A DNA stretch of 64,000 nt from Romanomermis culicivorax (Eukaryota > Nematoda > Enoplea > Mermithida > Mermithidae), in NCBI GenBank assembly GCA_963922205.1, contig CAWUHX010000046.1:1-64000 (forward strand). Direction: 5' to 3'. Below are positions 60,701 through 64,000 of this stretch, piece after piece (position 1 is the first letter of the stretch; each line of letters starts with the position of its first letter). Both the position numbers and the translations under genes were made by a program. The notes under the pieces are model-generated. The model made no database searches and was not told the DNA's origin. It saw only the letters and a program-made list of their open reading frames with translations.

Positions 60701-63660
60701 ACTAAACGTCGATTTTTTTCGAATAAATTTTGAAAAATTGACAATGGACAAAATCAACATGTTTTACAATAGAAAAGCACAATAGATATAATCATGAGAA
60801 TCATACAACAGCTGGAAATTACAAGAAAGCCGTTTTAGTGTGTCTTACTTCCTGTTTCAACAATAATTTCAATCTTTTTCCGACCTGATCAATGACAGAA
60901 TTGATTTTGTTTTTTTTCCAATTTCAAAACGGAAGCTCTTGATCCTGGTGAAATTTTGCCCCATATTGAAACAAGAAATTAATAACTTTAAATTACGTGT
61001 AACTTACAAATCTGTTTGGCTTTTAAAGTATTGTTGTGTGTAAAAAGCTGTACAATACTTTTCTCACAAATTGAAAACTTTCACTTTGATTTCACAATTT
61101 TTACTTTTTGAAAAATGATCACTTTTGCTAAATTTCTGTTTGAACAGTGAATATGAATGCTAGGAGCATAAAATTTAATTTTTGCAGCAAAGATAAACAG
61201 GCCATTCTAATGCAGCAATCCGCATTAGAAAAGCTTTATTTATCCAAAAGTTATGTAAGTCAGCACTAGTCGGCTTTTTTTGGCTCATCCTGTACAAAAG
61301 TCTCGTGGAAATACATTTGAAACTTGCAGAATCTACTGTGGACATTTACCTGTAGAAAAAGCTTGAGTACATCCTATCACACGTAGTTACAGTAGTCAAC
61401 TCTTCATTGTTTTTCAGTTAATTAGGCTCAGAAAATTTCAGTGCCTTATTTTTTCAGAAAGCTTTCACAATGTTTTCACAAGTATGCTCTACACTACTTG
61501 TACAAAAATCTCACGAAAATGAATTTGAAACTTGCGGCATGCATAACTGTGGAATTTACTGAGAAAGTTTCTCTGTTGAAAAAAACTTCAATGAAACTTC
61601 TGGGAAATACTTACGGTAGTAGATGTATTCTTTACGCATACCCTTTTCCTGAATTTCAGAAATTCCCTTACACTGCTTTCACAAGCACACGCAACAATCA
61701 GTCTAATGGAGATGCATCTGAAACTGGCAACACTCATCACTGTGGAAATCACTGCCGAAAAAATTCCGTTGGATCCTGTGACAGATAGTTACAGTACCTA
61801 GTCAATTTATTTTTTCCAGTCAGCTACACTGAAAAAATTCTGTCATCGTTTTTTCATGTTTTTCATAAACTCCTACAACCCTTTCACAAGTGTGATTCAT
61901 ATTACATCTGAATAACTCTGATGAAGATGCGATAGTGATAAGTACTTTCCCCAATTCATCTTTCTGCACTTAACTGTTCTGATAGTATTCTGTGTACCAT
62001 ATTTCCATAAGTTTCTGAAAGTCTTACATTGATTTTATTCTCCGCACCACTTGTACAGAAGTTTCAGCATACATCAGGGTGGAATCTGATGCTGAAACAT
62101 CACTGCAAAAAAGTTCATTGACTCTTTTGAGAGATAGTTGTAGTAATCAATTTATTCTTTGTGTTTGAACTTTTTATGAATGAGCATTATCCACATCACT
62201 ACCACAAACATCTCATGGAGATGCATTTGAAACTGGTGAGATAGATCACTGTGAAAATTTCGTTGTAGAAAACATATCACAGGTCACAAACTAGCAGACG
62301 TCAGGATTTCCGCAAGTCATCTTATATCCTGATGGTTTAATGCTCATTATGAAAATTTTAAGATCTCTTTATTGAATTGGAATTTTTCTAAGCTCGATAG
62401 CAAACTTTTTATTCCACTGTTTCACCTAAAGTGCTGTCATTTGAATATTTCATTTTGTTTAGTTGGCTGAATATATATTGATGCATAGAGTATCTAATCT
62501 ATTCCATTTGTACCATGAACTTTATTATTACCCTTTTCGTCGTTCAATTATCAGTTGTTGCAGTCCGTATGAAAAAAGTTGTATCGCTCAGAAAAATATT
62601 ATATTTTCGTCATAATGGTACTGTGAAATCAAATGGTACTAATTTTTAATAGATCTGTAGACCCAACTTTTCAATCCCTGAATTTGAGATCGATTCATGA
62701 GAATCCACTTTTTCGCAGTAGAAGCCAATTTTACAACGACAATCATTCCCACCACAATAAATTCAAATGTCACCATTGGAGCATCAGGAGGTATGGATAA
62801 TCTTAGAAAGCTTTTTATCGTTTCATCATGCAACCACTAATAATGTAGAACAGTTCACTAACGCTACATCAGCGACCACTAGTGCTGCAATTAGTGTCAG
62901 CAGCAACGAGACTACTGCAAATCAAACGACCACTGTGGTCACTACTGCTGCACCGACAAACGAAACGACCACACAAACAGTGGCCAGCAATGAAACTACA
63001 GTAGTCAGCGCAGGTTAGTGCTAGAAAACTGGCATGATATGAAGCATTGATTTTCTAGTGTTTTGTTGTAAAAAATCCTTAGTTATTCATAGGAAAATGT
63101 AGGCCAAAGCAGATATTTTTCTACAATCCATTTAGAGAAGTGCAGAAAACAATAGATTATCTAGTTATATTTTTTATTCATCTTTTATACAGTTGGAATA
63201 TCGGTTACTGTAAAGAAATCTTCGAATCTCTGCGAAAAATATCTTGCATGTTGATTCTGTTTGCACAGTGCATGATATTATAATATAGAAAATCAGACGA
63301 GCACTGCCTCAATGCTTACCTTCACATCAACACTAGCCCCAAGTTCCGGCGCCGCCGTCCCCGTCCAAATGTGCCCCGAACCTTTGGCTTACAGAAGCGA
63401 ATATATCGGTTTCGAACAAATGTCTTCTTCGTCGAACAATCACGCTTCACTGTCCGTCGACAATGCGACCGCGTGCGCCGAGGCGTGTTTCGCCAGGAAT
63501 TGTTCCTCGGGGGTCTACACGCCGGCCCAAGTCCTCAAAGCCCAACGGGGCGATTGTCAATTGACGTTCGACGAAAACTCGGTTTGTACGGGAGCCGGGG
63601 CTTCGAGCAGGATCGATGAATCGGAACCGAGGCCGATTTTGATTAGTTGTCTGAAATGCA
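24719..63660 (+). CDS. Giant modular secreted protein with 11 PAN/Apple-like Cys-rich domains and mucin-like linkers (3' end beyond window)
   Basis: I chained 38 exons. Exons by start: 24719, 26156, 27295, 29977, 30229, 31336, 33621, 33735, 37561, 39069, 39502, 40849, 41248, 44189, 44311, 44699, 44887, 45030, 47022, 47150, 47271, 47420, 47546, 47649, 47766, 48539, 48746, 48870, 51710, 55451, 55576, 55825, 59849, 59983, 60386, 62719, 62849, 63289. They total 5,869 nt (1,956 codons) with no stop. Every junction has AG/GT. All introns are phase 1 except 55767-55824 (phase 0). The protein has a signal peptide, repeated Cys-rich domains with the core C-x3-C-x4/5-C...C...C...C-x2-C, and Thr/Ser/Asn-rich linkers with many N-x-T/S sites. 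An extracellular matrix, cuticle or surface role is inference. PAN/Apple assignment is by cysteine pattern only. Whether it is one gene or a cluster is open (see the extra first exons). Small exons may have been missed. Confidence 0.8.
25722..25752 (+). repeat. Short interstitial telomere-like repeat
   Basis: GGCTTAGGCTTAGGCTTAATC followed by TTAGGCTTAG: four to five TTAGGC units in the first intron of the giant gene. Confidence 0.8.
26156..26479 (+). CDS. Domain 1 (D1), full 8-Cys PAN/Apple-like domain
   Basis: Acceptor CTCTTTAG, donor TACG|GTGCGT; 324 nt. It starts [11 protein letters not shown] (C1), then [11 protein letters not shown] (C2-C4), ECRLSY (C5), FNC (C6) and ECIKC (C7-C8). The DNA is CpG-rich (TCGACGACGCC) within AT-rich introns. 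An alternative donor at CCGA|GTCTCG is weaker. Shadow frames on the minus strand are not genes. Confidence 0.8.
27295..30330 (+). CDS. Linker exons between D1 and D2 (27295-27366, 29977-30087, 30229-30330)
   Basis: Three phase-1 cassettes of 72, 111 and 102 nt. The first is Lys/Thr-rich ([14 protein letters not shown]), the second Thr-rich ([20 protein letters not shown]), the third Ser-rich ([14 protein letters not shown]). Each has clean signals: TTTTGCAG and AAAG|GTTAGT; TTTCAG and GATA|GTAAAT; GTGTAG and TGGA|GTAAGT. They read as flexible, O-glycosylatable spacers. The exon at 29977 is also the first acceptor after the alternative leader exon at 29581. Confidence 0.7.
29581..29626 (+). 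CDS. Alternative first exon with its own signal peptide (candidate 2)
   Basis: ATG at 29581 encodes [15 protein letters not shown], an almost wholly hydrophobic leader, and stops at TTTTAG|GTAAACG after 46 nt (phase 1). Acceptor-like TTCCGTACAG and TTTCCAACAG lie just upstream (about 29513 and 29550), suited to spliced-leader addition. Joined to the exon at 29977 it would make a secreted protein lacking D1. As an internal exon it would not fit the phase-1 chain, because the phase-1 frame entering at the AG hits a stop. Confidence 0.55.
30475..31235 (+). repeat. Degenerate ~180-bp tandem repeat in the intron before D2
   Basis: AGCATGAAATT(A/T)TGCAGT(A/G)TTTCAG.AGCACTTGAGA.AG.GAAA recurs near 30475, 30638, 30790 and 31028. 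Each is followed by a TTTTTTCCATGCTACCATGA-like and a CTGAGTCT.C..GAA.AACTACTACT-like block. Unit length varies from about 160 to 240 bp. Confidence 0.6.
31336..31647 (+). CDS. Domain 2 (D2), 6-Cys variant
   Basis: Acceptor ATCTCAG, donor CTTC|GTAAGT; 312 nt. Core [10 protein letters not shown] (C2-C4), [12 protein letters not shown] (C5-C6) and IRCVQL (C7, with Leu at the C8 position). There is no C1 in the N-terminal part, so C1 and C8 are both missing and the number of cysteines stays even. Confidence 0.75.
33621..33674 (+). CDS. Small linker exon before D3
   Basis: 54 nt, acceptor CATTACAG, donor AGAG|GTACAG, phase 1 on both sides. It encodes a Thr/Glu/Lys-rich spacer ([15 protein letters not shown]). 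The intron between it and D3 is only 60 bases. Confidence 0.6.
33735..34196 (+). CDS. Domain 3 (D3), 6-Cys variant with long C-terminal tail
   Basis: Acceptor TCCTACAG, donor CAAG|GTTAGT; 462 nt, the longest domain exon. [10 protein letters not shown] (C1), [10 protein letters not shown] (C2-C4), FGACFFAY (C5), then no C6; VKC (C7) is followed by RTGD, so C8 is missing too. After the domain come about 36 acidic and Thr-rich residues that other domains place on separate linker exons, which suggests a lost intron. The exon is strongly GC-rich. The donor region is the unit repeated through the next intron. Confidence 0.8.
34197..36380 (+). repeat. Intronic tandem repeat derived from the D3 5' splice-site region
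   Basis: The first unit begins at the exon end (AATGATCAAG|GTTAGTGTAAGCAGCGATTTCTCGCGAG). Related starts recur near 34377, 35765, 35965 and 36173 (for example GATCAAAGTTAGTACATGCGGCGATTTCT). Each is followed by variants of TGGATAGTTTACAGTAACC, CTATATAGGA and GTAAGCATACTCAACAAA. Period is about 185-220 bp. The fold-back element B is inserted in the second unit. Confidence 0.65.
34412..35626. mobile_element. Fold-back element B, arms made of ~15-bp tandem units
   Basis: Left arm (about 34412-34630): repeats of ACAGCGATTCTCAAA. Right arm (about 35425-35626): the inverse (TTTTGAGAATCGCTGT). The ends pair as GTGTTCCCAATAAAGCGACA against the inverse of GTTTCCCTAAATAGGGATGA, and CACAACAGCGAAACTC is exact on both sides. 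The 0.8-kb centre is A-rich low-complexity DNA. Total length, about 1.2 kb, is the same as element A. Long frames inside are low-complexity artefacts. Confidence 0.75.
36640..37573 (+). repeat. ~20-bp minisatellite ending at, and sharing sequence with, the D4 exon start
   Basis: About 40 degenerate units of GGTCTGTACAACTGTACAGT fill the end of the intron. Two longer sub-blocks share TTTGTGTTTCAATACTGCATACCATTTTA (about 36828, 37005, 37170). The real acceptor and exon start, TTTTTAG|TGGTCTGTACAACC (37561), carry the same motif, so many units contain ACAG|TGGTCTGTACAAC, a near copy of the true 3' splice site. Confidence 0.85.
37561..37869 (+). CDS. Domain 4 (D4), full 8-Cys domain
   Basis: Acceptor TATTTTTAG, donor TGTG|GTAAGA; 309 nt. 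VVCTTKVTF (C1), [10 protein letters not shown] (C2-C4), SCLLTY (C5), PEC (C6), QCLKC (C7-C8). The first 14 bases of the exon equal the minisatellite unit that fills the preceding intron, so the residues around C1 may have been seeded by it, or may have seeded it. Confidence 0.8.
38085..38350 (+). repeat. Dispersed repeat, copy 2
   Basis: Same-orientation, diverged copy of 21250-21530, here inside the intron after D4. Shared landmarks: TATAGTTTATTTACTTTGAAATGA, ACGCAATTTTCAC, TGTACTGTAGAAGAACGC and TTTTGATTTCCATAAAGCTGT. Confidence 0.55.
39069..39609 (+). CDS. Domain 5 (D5) exon 39069-39401 and linker exon 39502-39609
   Basis: D5: acceptor ATTTTCAG, donor AGTG|GTAAGT, 333 nt. An Ala/Thr lead-in, then FCSQALTYT (C1), [10 protein letters not shown] (C2-C4), VCTLSF (C5), GCS (C6), RCVKC (C7-C8). 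After a 100-base intron comes a 108-nt linker (acceptor ACTTCCAG, donor CCAC|GTAAGA) encoding a Thr/Val/Ser-rich spacer ([19 protein letters not shown]). Both are phase 1. Confidence 0.78.
40104..40350 (+). mobile_element. 245-bp MITE, copy 1
   Basis: Ends TATAGTATGTTTTTTATAAAA and AGAAAAACAGACTATA are inverted repeats. It closely matches 41875-42124 (same strand) and 42332-42579 (inverted). TA at both borders fits a TA target duplication. Non-coding. Confidence 0.75.
40849..41331 (+). CDS. Domain 6 (D6) exon 40849-41178 and linker exon 41248-41331
   Basis: D6: acceptor ACGCTTAG, donor TCTA|GTGAGT, 330 nt. [10 protein letters not shown] (C1), [10 protein letters not shown] (C2-C4), RRCLMAF (C5), KFCGG (C6), QCFSC (C7-C8). 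The exon is GC- and CpG-rich. The linker (84 nt; acceptor TTTTGTAG, donor ACAT|GTATGT) encodes a Pro/Thr/Glu-rich spacer ([16 protein letters not shown]). Phase 1 throughout. Confidence 0.78.
41875..42124 (+). mobile_element. 245-bp MITE, copy 2
   Basis: Ends TATAGTCTGCTTTTTATGAAA and AAGAAAAACAGACTATA. The internal GTGACACAAATCAGTACAGT is shared with copy 1. It lies 1.8 kb from copy 1 in the next intron. Confidence 0.8.
42332..42579 (-). mobile_element. 245-bp MITE, copy 3 (inverted)
   Basis: Inverse of copies 1 and 2: begins TATAGTCCCTTTTTCTTGAAA, ends TTGTAAAAAATAGACTATA, and contains the inverse of the AAATCAGTACAGTC block. It lies 200 bases from copy 2 in the opposite orientation, so the pair can fold back. 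Confidence 0.8.
42580..44188. other. Intron sequence without recognised elements
   Basis: No repeat or exon in the phase-1 chain could be supported here. A 93-codon frame at 43270-43551 is Phe-rich, with no splice partners that fit. Confidence 0.4.
44189..44239 (+). CDS. Linker exon before D7
   Basis: 51 nt, acceptor ATTTTCAG, donor GAAG|GTGAGT, phase 1 on both sides. Encodes [15 protein letters not shown], a Thr/Ser/Ala spacer with one N-x-T site. Confidence 0.65.
44311..44631 (+). CDS. Domain 7 (D7), full 8-Cys domain
   Basis: Acceptor CCCTCTCAG, donor TGCA|GTGCGT; 321 nt. DCTVIFQ (C1), [10 protein letters not shown] (C2-C4), a Gly/Ala-rich insertion ([19 protein letters not shown]) between C4 and C5, TCRLFY (C5), WACSR (C6), QCVRC (C7-C8). 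GC-rich exon. Confidence 0.8.
44699..45080 (+). CDS. Three short linker exons after D7 (44699-44794, 44887-44916, 45030-45080)
   Basis: Phase-1 cassettes of 96, 30 and 51 nt. The first holds [10 protein letters not shown] and [11 protein letters not shown]. The second encodes only [10 protein letters not shown] and resembles the end of the first, so it may be a duplicated piece. The third is [17 protein letters not shown]. The 30-nt exon has TTTCAG and ACAG|GTATTG signals but is short enough to be uncertain. Confidence 0.55.
45170..46430 (+). repeat. Degenerate ~300-bp tandem repeat in the intron after the D7 linkers
   Basis: The phrase AGCTTGCAATGGTTAAGGATAGG(A/T)CAA(G/C)AGTTGTCCT recurs near 45498, 45772 and 46095, with shorter relatives between. 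It alternates with GGTTCTCGTTTTTTT and TATGGGTCTGTAGGA blocks. There is no coding capacity across it. Confidence 0.6.
47022..48998 (+). CDS. Run of ten mucin-like linker exons between D7 and D8
   Basis: Exons 47022-47087, 47150-47212, 47271-47342, 47420-47488, 47546-47596, 47649-47711, 47766-47909, 48539-48646, 48746-48814 and 48870-48998 are all multiples of three and all phase 1. The first seven are separated by introns of only 52-77 bases. Content is Thr/Ser/Ala/Asn-rich ([60 protein letters not shown]) with many N-x-T/S sites. Several exons open with the same (T)CAGCT junction and close with ACAA|GTA, pointing to serial duplication of one cassette. This would be a long glycosylated stalk. 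Individual exon usage may be alternative. Confidence 0.65.
49151..49217 (+). CDS. Alternative first exon with its own signal peptide (candidate 3)
   Basis: ATG at 49151 encodes [20 protein letters not shown], a hydrophobic leader with small residues near its end. It stops at GTTG|GTAAGA after 67 nt (phase 1). The acceptor CTGATTTTGCAG lies five bases before the ATG, an ideal spliced-leader site. The next exon in the chain is D8 (51710), giving a secreted protein that starts directly with D8. It could also be included internally as 49146-49217 (72 nt, phase 1). Confidence 0.55.
49440..51240. repeat. Possible fourth fold-back-like element (D): AAGATGG repeats and T-rich core
   Basis: At 49440-49590 the unit AAAATCAAGATGGTATCTTG recurs about five times. 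At 51200-51220 the inverse appears once (CCCATCTTGCTTTTTTTCAAG). Between them, 49730-50540 is T-rich low-complexity DNA of the kind found inside elements A and B. Then 50545-50800 repeats GGAAAATTCGAATTT-like units. Borders are uncertain. Confidence 0.35.
51710..52048 (+). CDS. Domain 8 (D8), full 8-Cys domain
   Basis: Acceptor TTTGCTCGCAG, donor TGCG|GTAAGT; 339 nt. A short Thr-rich lead ([14 protein letters not shown]), then [10 protein letters not shown] (C1), [11 protein letters not shown] (C2-C4), QCKMSF (C5), VCPAR (C6), KCFVC (C7-C8). The exon is GC-rich. It directly follows the alternative leader exon at 49151 in the chain. Confidence 0.8.
53160..53720 (+). repeat. Two diverged ~320-bp tandem copies in the intron after D8
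   Basis: CCGAATTAACCTACTGA(A/C)CA...GGTCACTCGTTT recurs at 53221 and 53531, followed in both copies by GA(T/C)CTGT(T/C)ATCA and GTTTCAA...TTNTGATTCT(A/G)(T/C)CAGAT blocks. A phase-1 exon candidate at 53179 lies inside copy 1 but is not preserved in copy 2, so I did not call it. Confidence 0.5.
54010..54766. mobile_element. Fold-back element C with perfect 8-bp target duplication
   Basis: Left arm (54010-54185): repeats of CCCCGAAAGTCCCGTTT/ATT. Right arm (54500-54766): the inverse (TTCGGGGAATCGGGACG). The ends pair (GTATCCCCATTCCCCGAATG against the inverse of GTTCGGGGAATAAGGACAC). The direct repeat AACTGGAC flanks it exactly (54002-54009 and 54767-54774), an 8-bp target duplication as made by hAT-type transposases. 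Length 757 bp; it lacks the long low-complexity core of A and B. Confidence 0.8.
54775..55329 (-). repeat. Diverged LTR relic of the Gypsy family
   Basis: Matches the right half of the LTR at 14254-15042: AAAGTGCCAAAA..CG, TTTG..CCAAAAAT, ACACAAACCGTTTT, TTGTTTACCTAA and the terminal TCAGAGGAATTGACCCTCTGACA. No gag or pol sequence adjoins it, so it is a solo LTR or fragment. The left edge is blurred by the target duplication of element C; no duplication of its own was found. Confidence 0.55.
55451..55975 (+). CDS. Linker exon 55451-55519 and Domain 9 (D9) split over 55576-55766 and 55825-55975
   Basis: The linker (69 nt; acceptor ATTGCAG, donor GATG|GTAAAT) is Glu/Tyr-rich ([20 protein letters not shown]). 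D9 first part: [15 protein letters not shown] (C1) and [11 protein letters not shown] (C2-C4), ending AAG|GTTAGT in phase 0. The second part opens [17 protein letters not shown] (C5), then DCPSY (C6) and SCLVC (C7-C8), donor GATG|GTGAGT. The 58-base intron 55767-55824 is the only phase-0 intron in the chain and cuts right after C4. Eight cysteines are present. Confidence 0.78.
56154..57340 (-). pseudogene. Degenerate mariner-type (Tc1/mariner/IS630) element with transposase remnant
   Basis: Inverted ends TAGGTGTTCCATAATTCAGG (left) and, inverted, TGGATGTTTCATAAGTAATT (right) bound a minus-strand transposase pseudogene. The N-terminal part (57200-56904) has [20 protein letters not shown] and [12 protein letters not shown], the usual helix-turn-helix linker region. 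In another frame at about 56860-56740 comes [20 protein letters not shown], containing the first catalytic Asp. A remnant near 56440-56500 resembles the P-x-F-F-x-W block near the last acidic residue. It is broken by shifts and stops. Mobilises DNA by cut-and-paste in intact relatives; this copy is dead. Confidence 0.7.
57395..57890 (+). repeat. Interstitial telomeric repeat (TTAGGC)n split by a GC-rich MITE
   Basis: About 25 units of TTAGGC and variants (TTAGGA, TCAGGC, TATAAGC) at 57405-57555, and six more at 57848-57884 in the same orientation. Outside the tract CCCGGACATTAGAGTGC (left) and GGCGCTCTAAGGTCCGGG (right) are inverted, so the whole 540 bp may be one mobile unit. TTAGGC is the nematode telomere repeat. 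Leu/Arg-rich frames across it are artefacts. Confidence 0.9.
57557..57846. mobile_element. 290-bp GC-rich MITE inside the telomeric tract
   Basis: Terminal inverted repeats GCCCTGTCATACCTCGCCGC (left) and GCGGTGAAGTATGACAGGGC (right). Both arms continue with GTTGT(C/T)CTATTCATACTAA and CGGCGCC blocks. It is very GC-rich in an AT-rich intron. No clear target duplication in the repetitive flank. Confidence 0.8.
58556..59638 (+). mobile_element. hAT-like MITE, copy 2, with perfect 8-bp target duplication
   Basis: Starts CAGGCTTTTTTTTGG and ends AAAAAAAAGCCTG, an inverted terminal CAGGCTTTTTT. Flanked by CTGAGGCT on both sides (58548-58555 and 59639-59646). An 8-bp duplication and CAG-type ends fit hAT. 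Just inside the ends are GGAGCCAAATGGCTCCTAGG boxes, themselves palindromic. No transposase. Copy 1 is at 19502. Confidence 0.88.
59849..60457 (+). CDS. Domain 10 (D10) exon 59983-60294 with flanking linker exons 59849-59911 and 60386-60457
   Basis: D10: acceptor AATATATAG, donor TGTA|GTAAGA, 312 nt. A Thr/Asn lead, then [11 protein letters not shown] (C1), [10 protein letters not shown] (C2-C4), KCALSF (C5), ECPVD (C6), QCIVC (C7-C8). The first linker (63 nt, acceptor ATTTTAG) encodes [19 protein letters not shown]. The last (72 nt, acceptor TTTTCAG, donor ACAG|GTAGTT) encodes [19 protein letters not shown]. All phase 1. Confidence 0.78.
60500..62300 (+). repeat. Degenerate ~230-bp tandem repeats in the intron after D10
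   Basis: Blocks such as TACA(C/A)T..(C/T)TT(G/C)TACAAAA(A/G)TCTCA(C/T)G(A/G)AAAT..ATTTGAAACT and ACTGTGGAA(A/T)(T/C)..CTG..GAAAAA recur near 60540/61295, 61487, 61680, 62050 and 62200. A mariner-type MITE has landed in the first copy. Small TTTCAG...ACAAGT islets in the repeats resemble linker exons but most have lost a splice site. Confidence 0.55.
60555..61292. mobile_element. 738-bp mariner-type MITE (TA target duplication)
   Basis: Ends TAGGGTGAGCCAAAAAAAGC (left) and, inverted, CAGGATGAGCCAAAAAAAGC (right), with TA on both sides (60553-60554, 61293-61294). Another copy of the host repeat at 61487-61530 shows the uninterrupted site (ACTTGTACAAAAATCTCAC), confirming the insertion point. 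No transposase frame. Confidence 0.85.
62515..62566 (+). CDS. Alternative first exon with its own signal peptide (candidate 4)
   Basis: ATG at 62515 encodes [17 protein letters not shown], a classic hydrophobic leader, ending at GTCC|GTATGA after 52 nt (phase 1). An acceptor-like CATTTTGTTTAG lies about 52 bases upstream. The next exon in the chain is the linker at 62719, followed by D11. The donor is less typical than the others. Confidence 0.5.
62719..63013 (+). CDS. Mucin-like linker exons before D11 (62719-62790, 62849-63013)
   Basis: 72 and 165 nt, both phase 1. The first encodes [20 protein letters not shown] (acceptor TTTCGCAG, donor GGAG|GTATGG). The second is the most Thr-rich segment in the window ([37 protein letters not shown]) with several N-x-T sites (acceptor AATGTAG, donor GCAG|GTTAGT). 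Likely heavily glycosylated. Confidence 0.72.
63289..63660 (+). CDS. Domain 11 (D11), full 8-Cys domain, last exon in window
   Basis: Acceptor TAATATAG, donor TGCA|GTGAGA; 372 nt. A Ser/Thr/Pro lead, then [13 protein letters not shown] (C1), [10 protein letters not shown] (C2-C4), DCQLTF (C5), VCTGA (C6), SCLKC (C7-C8). GC- and CpG-rich. The phase-1 donor shows the gene continues past 64000; no stop codon or polyadenylation site is present. Confidence 0.8.
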
Positions 63661-64000
63661 GTGAGAGAGCGCGAGTTTGATAGGCTTTTTGCTTGCATGC
63701 ATGCAGAGTTACTGTAGATCAAGGTTTCAGGTGTCTTCGGTATGAAACAATGCTTAAGATAAATTCGTGATTTCTACATGTTCCGTTTTTTTCTTGAAAA
63801 ACTGTTTTCACAGAAAAAGCATTTTGCACATGGATATTTGCCATTCAATGATGCAACACCACAGACCTGTTTTTATACGAAAAGTCAACGAAATTCATGA
63901 ATGAAAACATTTTCTTATAACATATTTGGCAGAATTCCAATGATTCAGTTGTTATCACGTGAAACTAGATTTTTTGGGAATTATAACTTTTATACTGTAT

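Overview
The window looks like nematode nuclear DNA. It carries interstitial (TTAGGC)n, the nematode telomere unit, it uses short TTTCAG/TTAG-type splice acceptors, and its introns are AT-rich with frequent CTACAGTA-like motifs. No species can be named from sequence alone. Nearly everything lies in two blocks: nested retrotransposons at 1-15,042, and one very large multi-exon gene at about 24,700-64,000 that runs off the right edge.

Left block. A decayed Ty3/Gypsy-type LTR retrotransposon lies on the minus strand. Its 5' LTR is at about 14,254-15,042, followed by gag, protease, RT-RNase H and integrase. After integrase comes an unusual third region encoding a DEDDy-type 3'-5' exonuclease (RNase D/WRN/MUT-7-like) plus an unrecognised coiled-coil C-terminal part. 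The 3' LTR is outside the window. A much younger plus-strand LTR element (481-5,920; 555-bp LTRs with 4 transitions between them; 4-bp TSD TGTG) sits inside that third region. It has an intact gag ORF and no pol, so it is a gag-only, non-autonomous element. Near its 3' end are two tandem TTCG-loop hairpins.

Middle (15-24.7 kb). No gene is recognisable here. The stretch holds a fold-back element whose arms are arrays of about 15-bp units, a cluster of degenerate tRNA-like units, a terminal-inverted-repeat element carrying a hAT-like MITE, a (TA)n tract and a dispersed repeat.

Right block. From 24,719 to 63,660 I can chain 38 exons (about 1,956 codons) on the plus strand, and the chain stays open. 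It encodes a signal peptide and 11 copies of a Cys-rich PAN/Apple-like domain, usually with 8 cysteines and usually one exon per domain. Small Ser/Thr/Asn-rich, mucin-like linker exons separate the domains. All introns but one are phase 1, so almost every internal exon is a symmetric cassette. Three further short exons (29,581; 49,151; 62,515) each have an ATG, a hydrophobic leader and a phase-1 donor. They look like alternative first exons supplying new signal peptides to shorter isoforms, or the starts of separate genes in a cluster.

The introns are crowded with two more fold-back elements and a possible further one, three copies of a 245-bp MITE, a second hAT-like MITE with a perfect 8-bp TSD, a mariner-type pseudogene and a mariner-type MITE, a diverged LTR copy related to the Gypsy element, a telomere-repeat tract with its own MITE, and private tandem arrays. 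Two of those arrays copy the splice sites of the intron they occupy.
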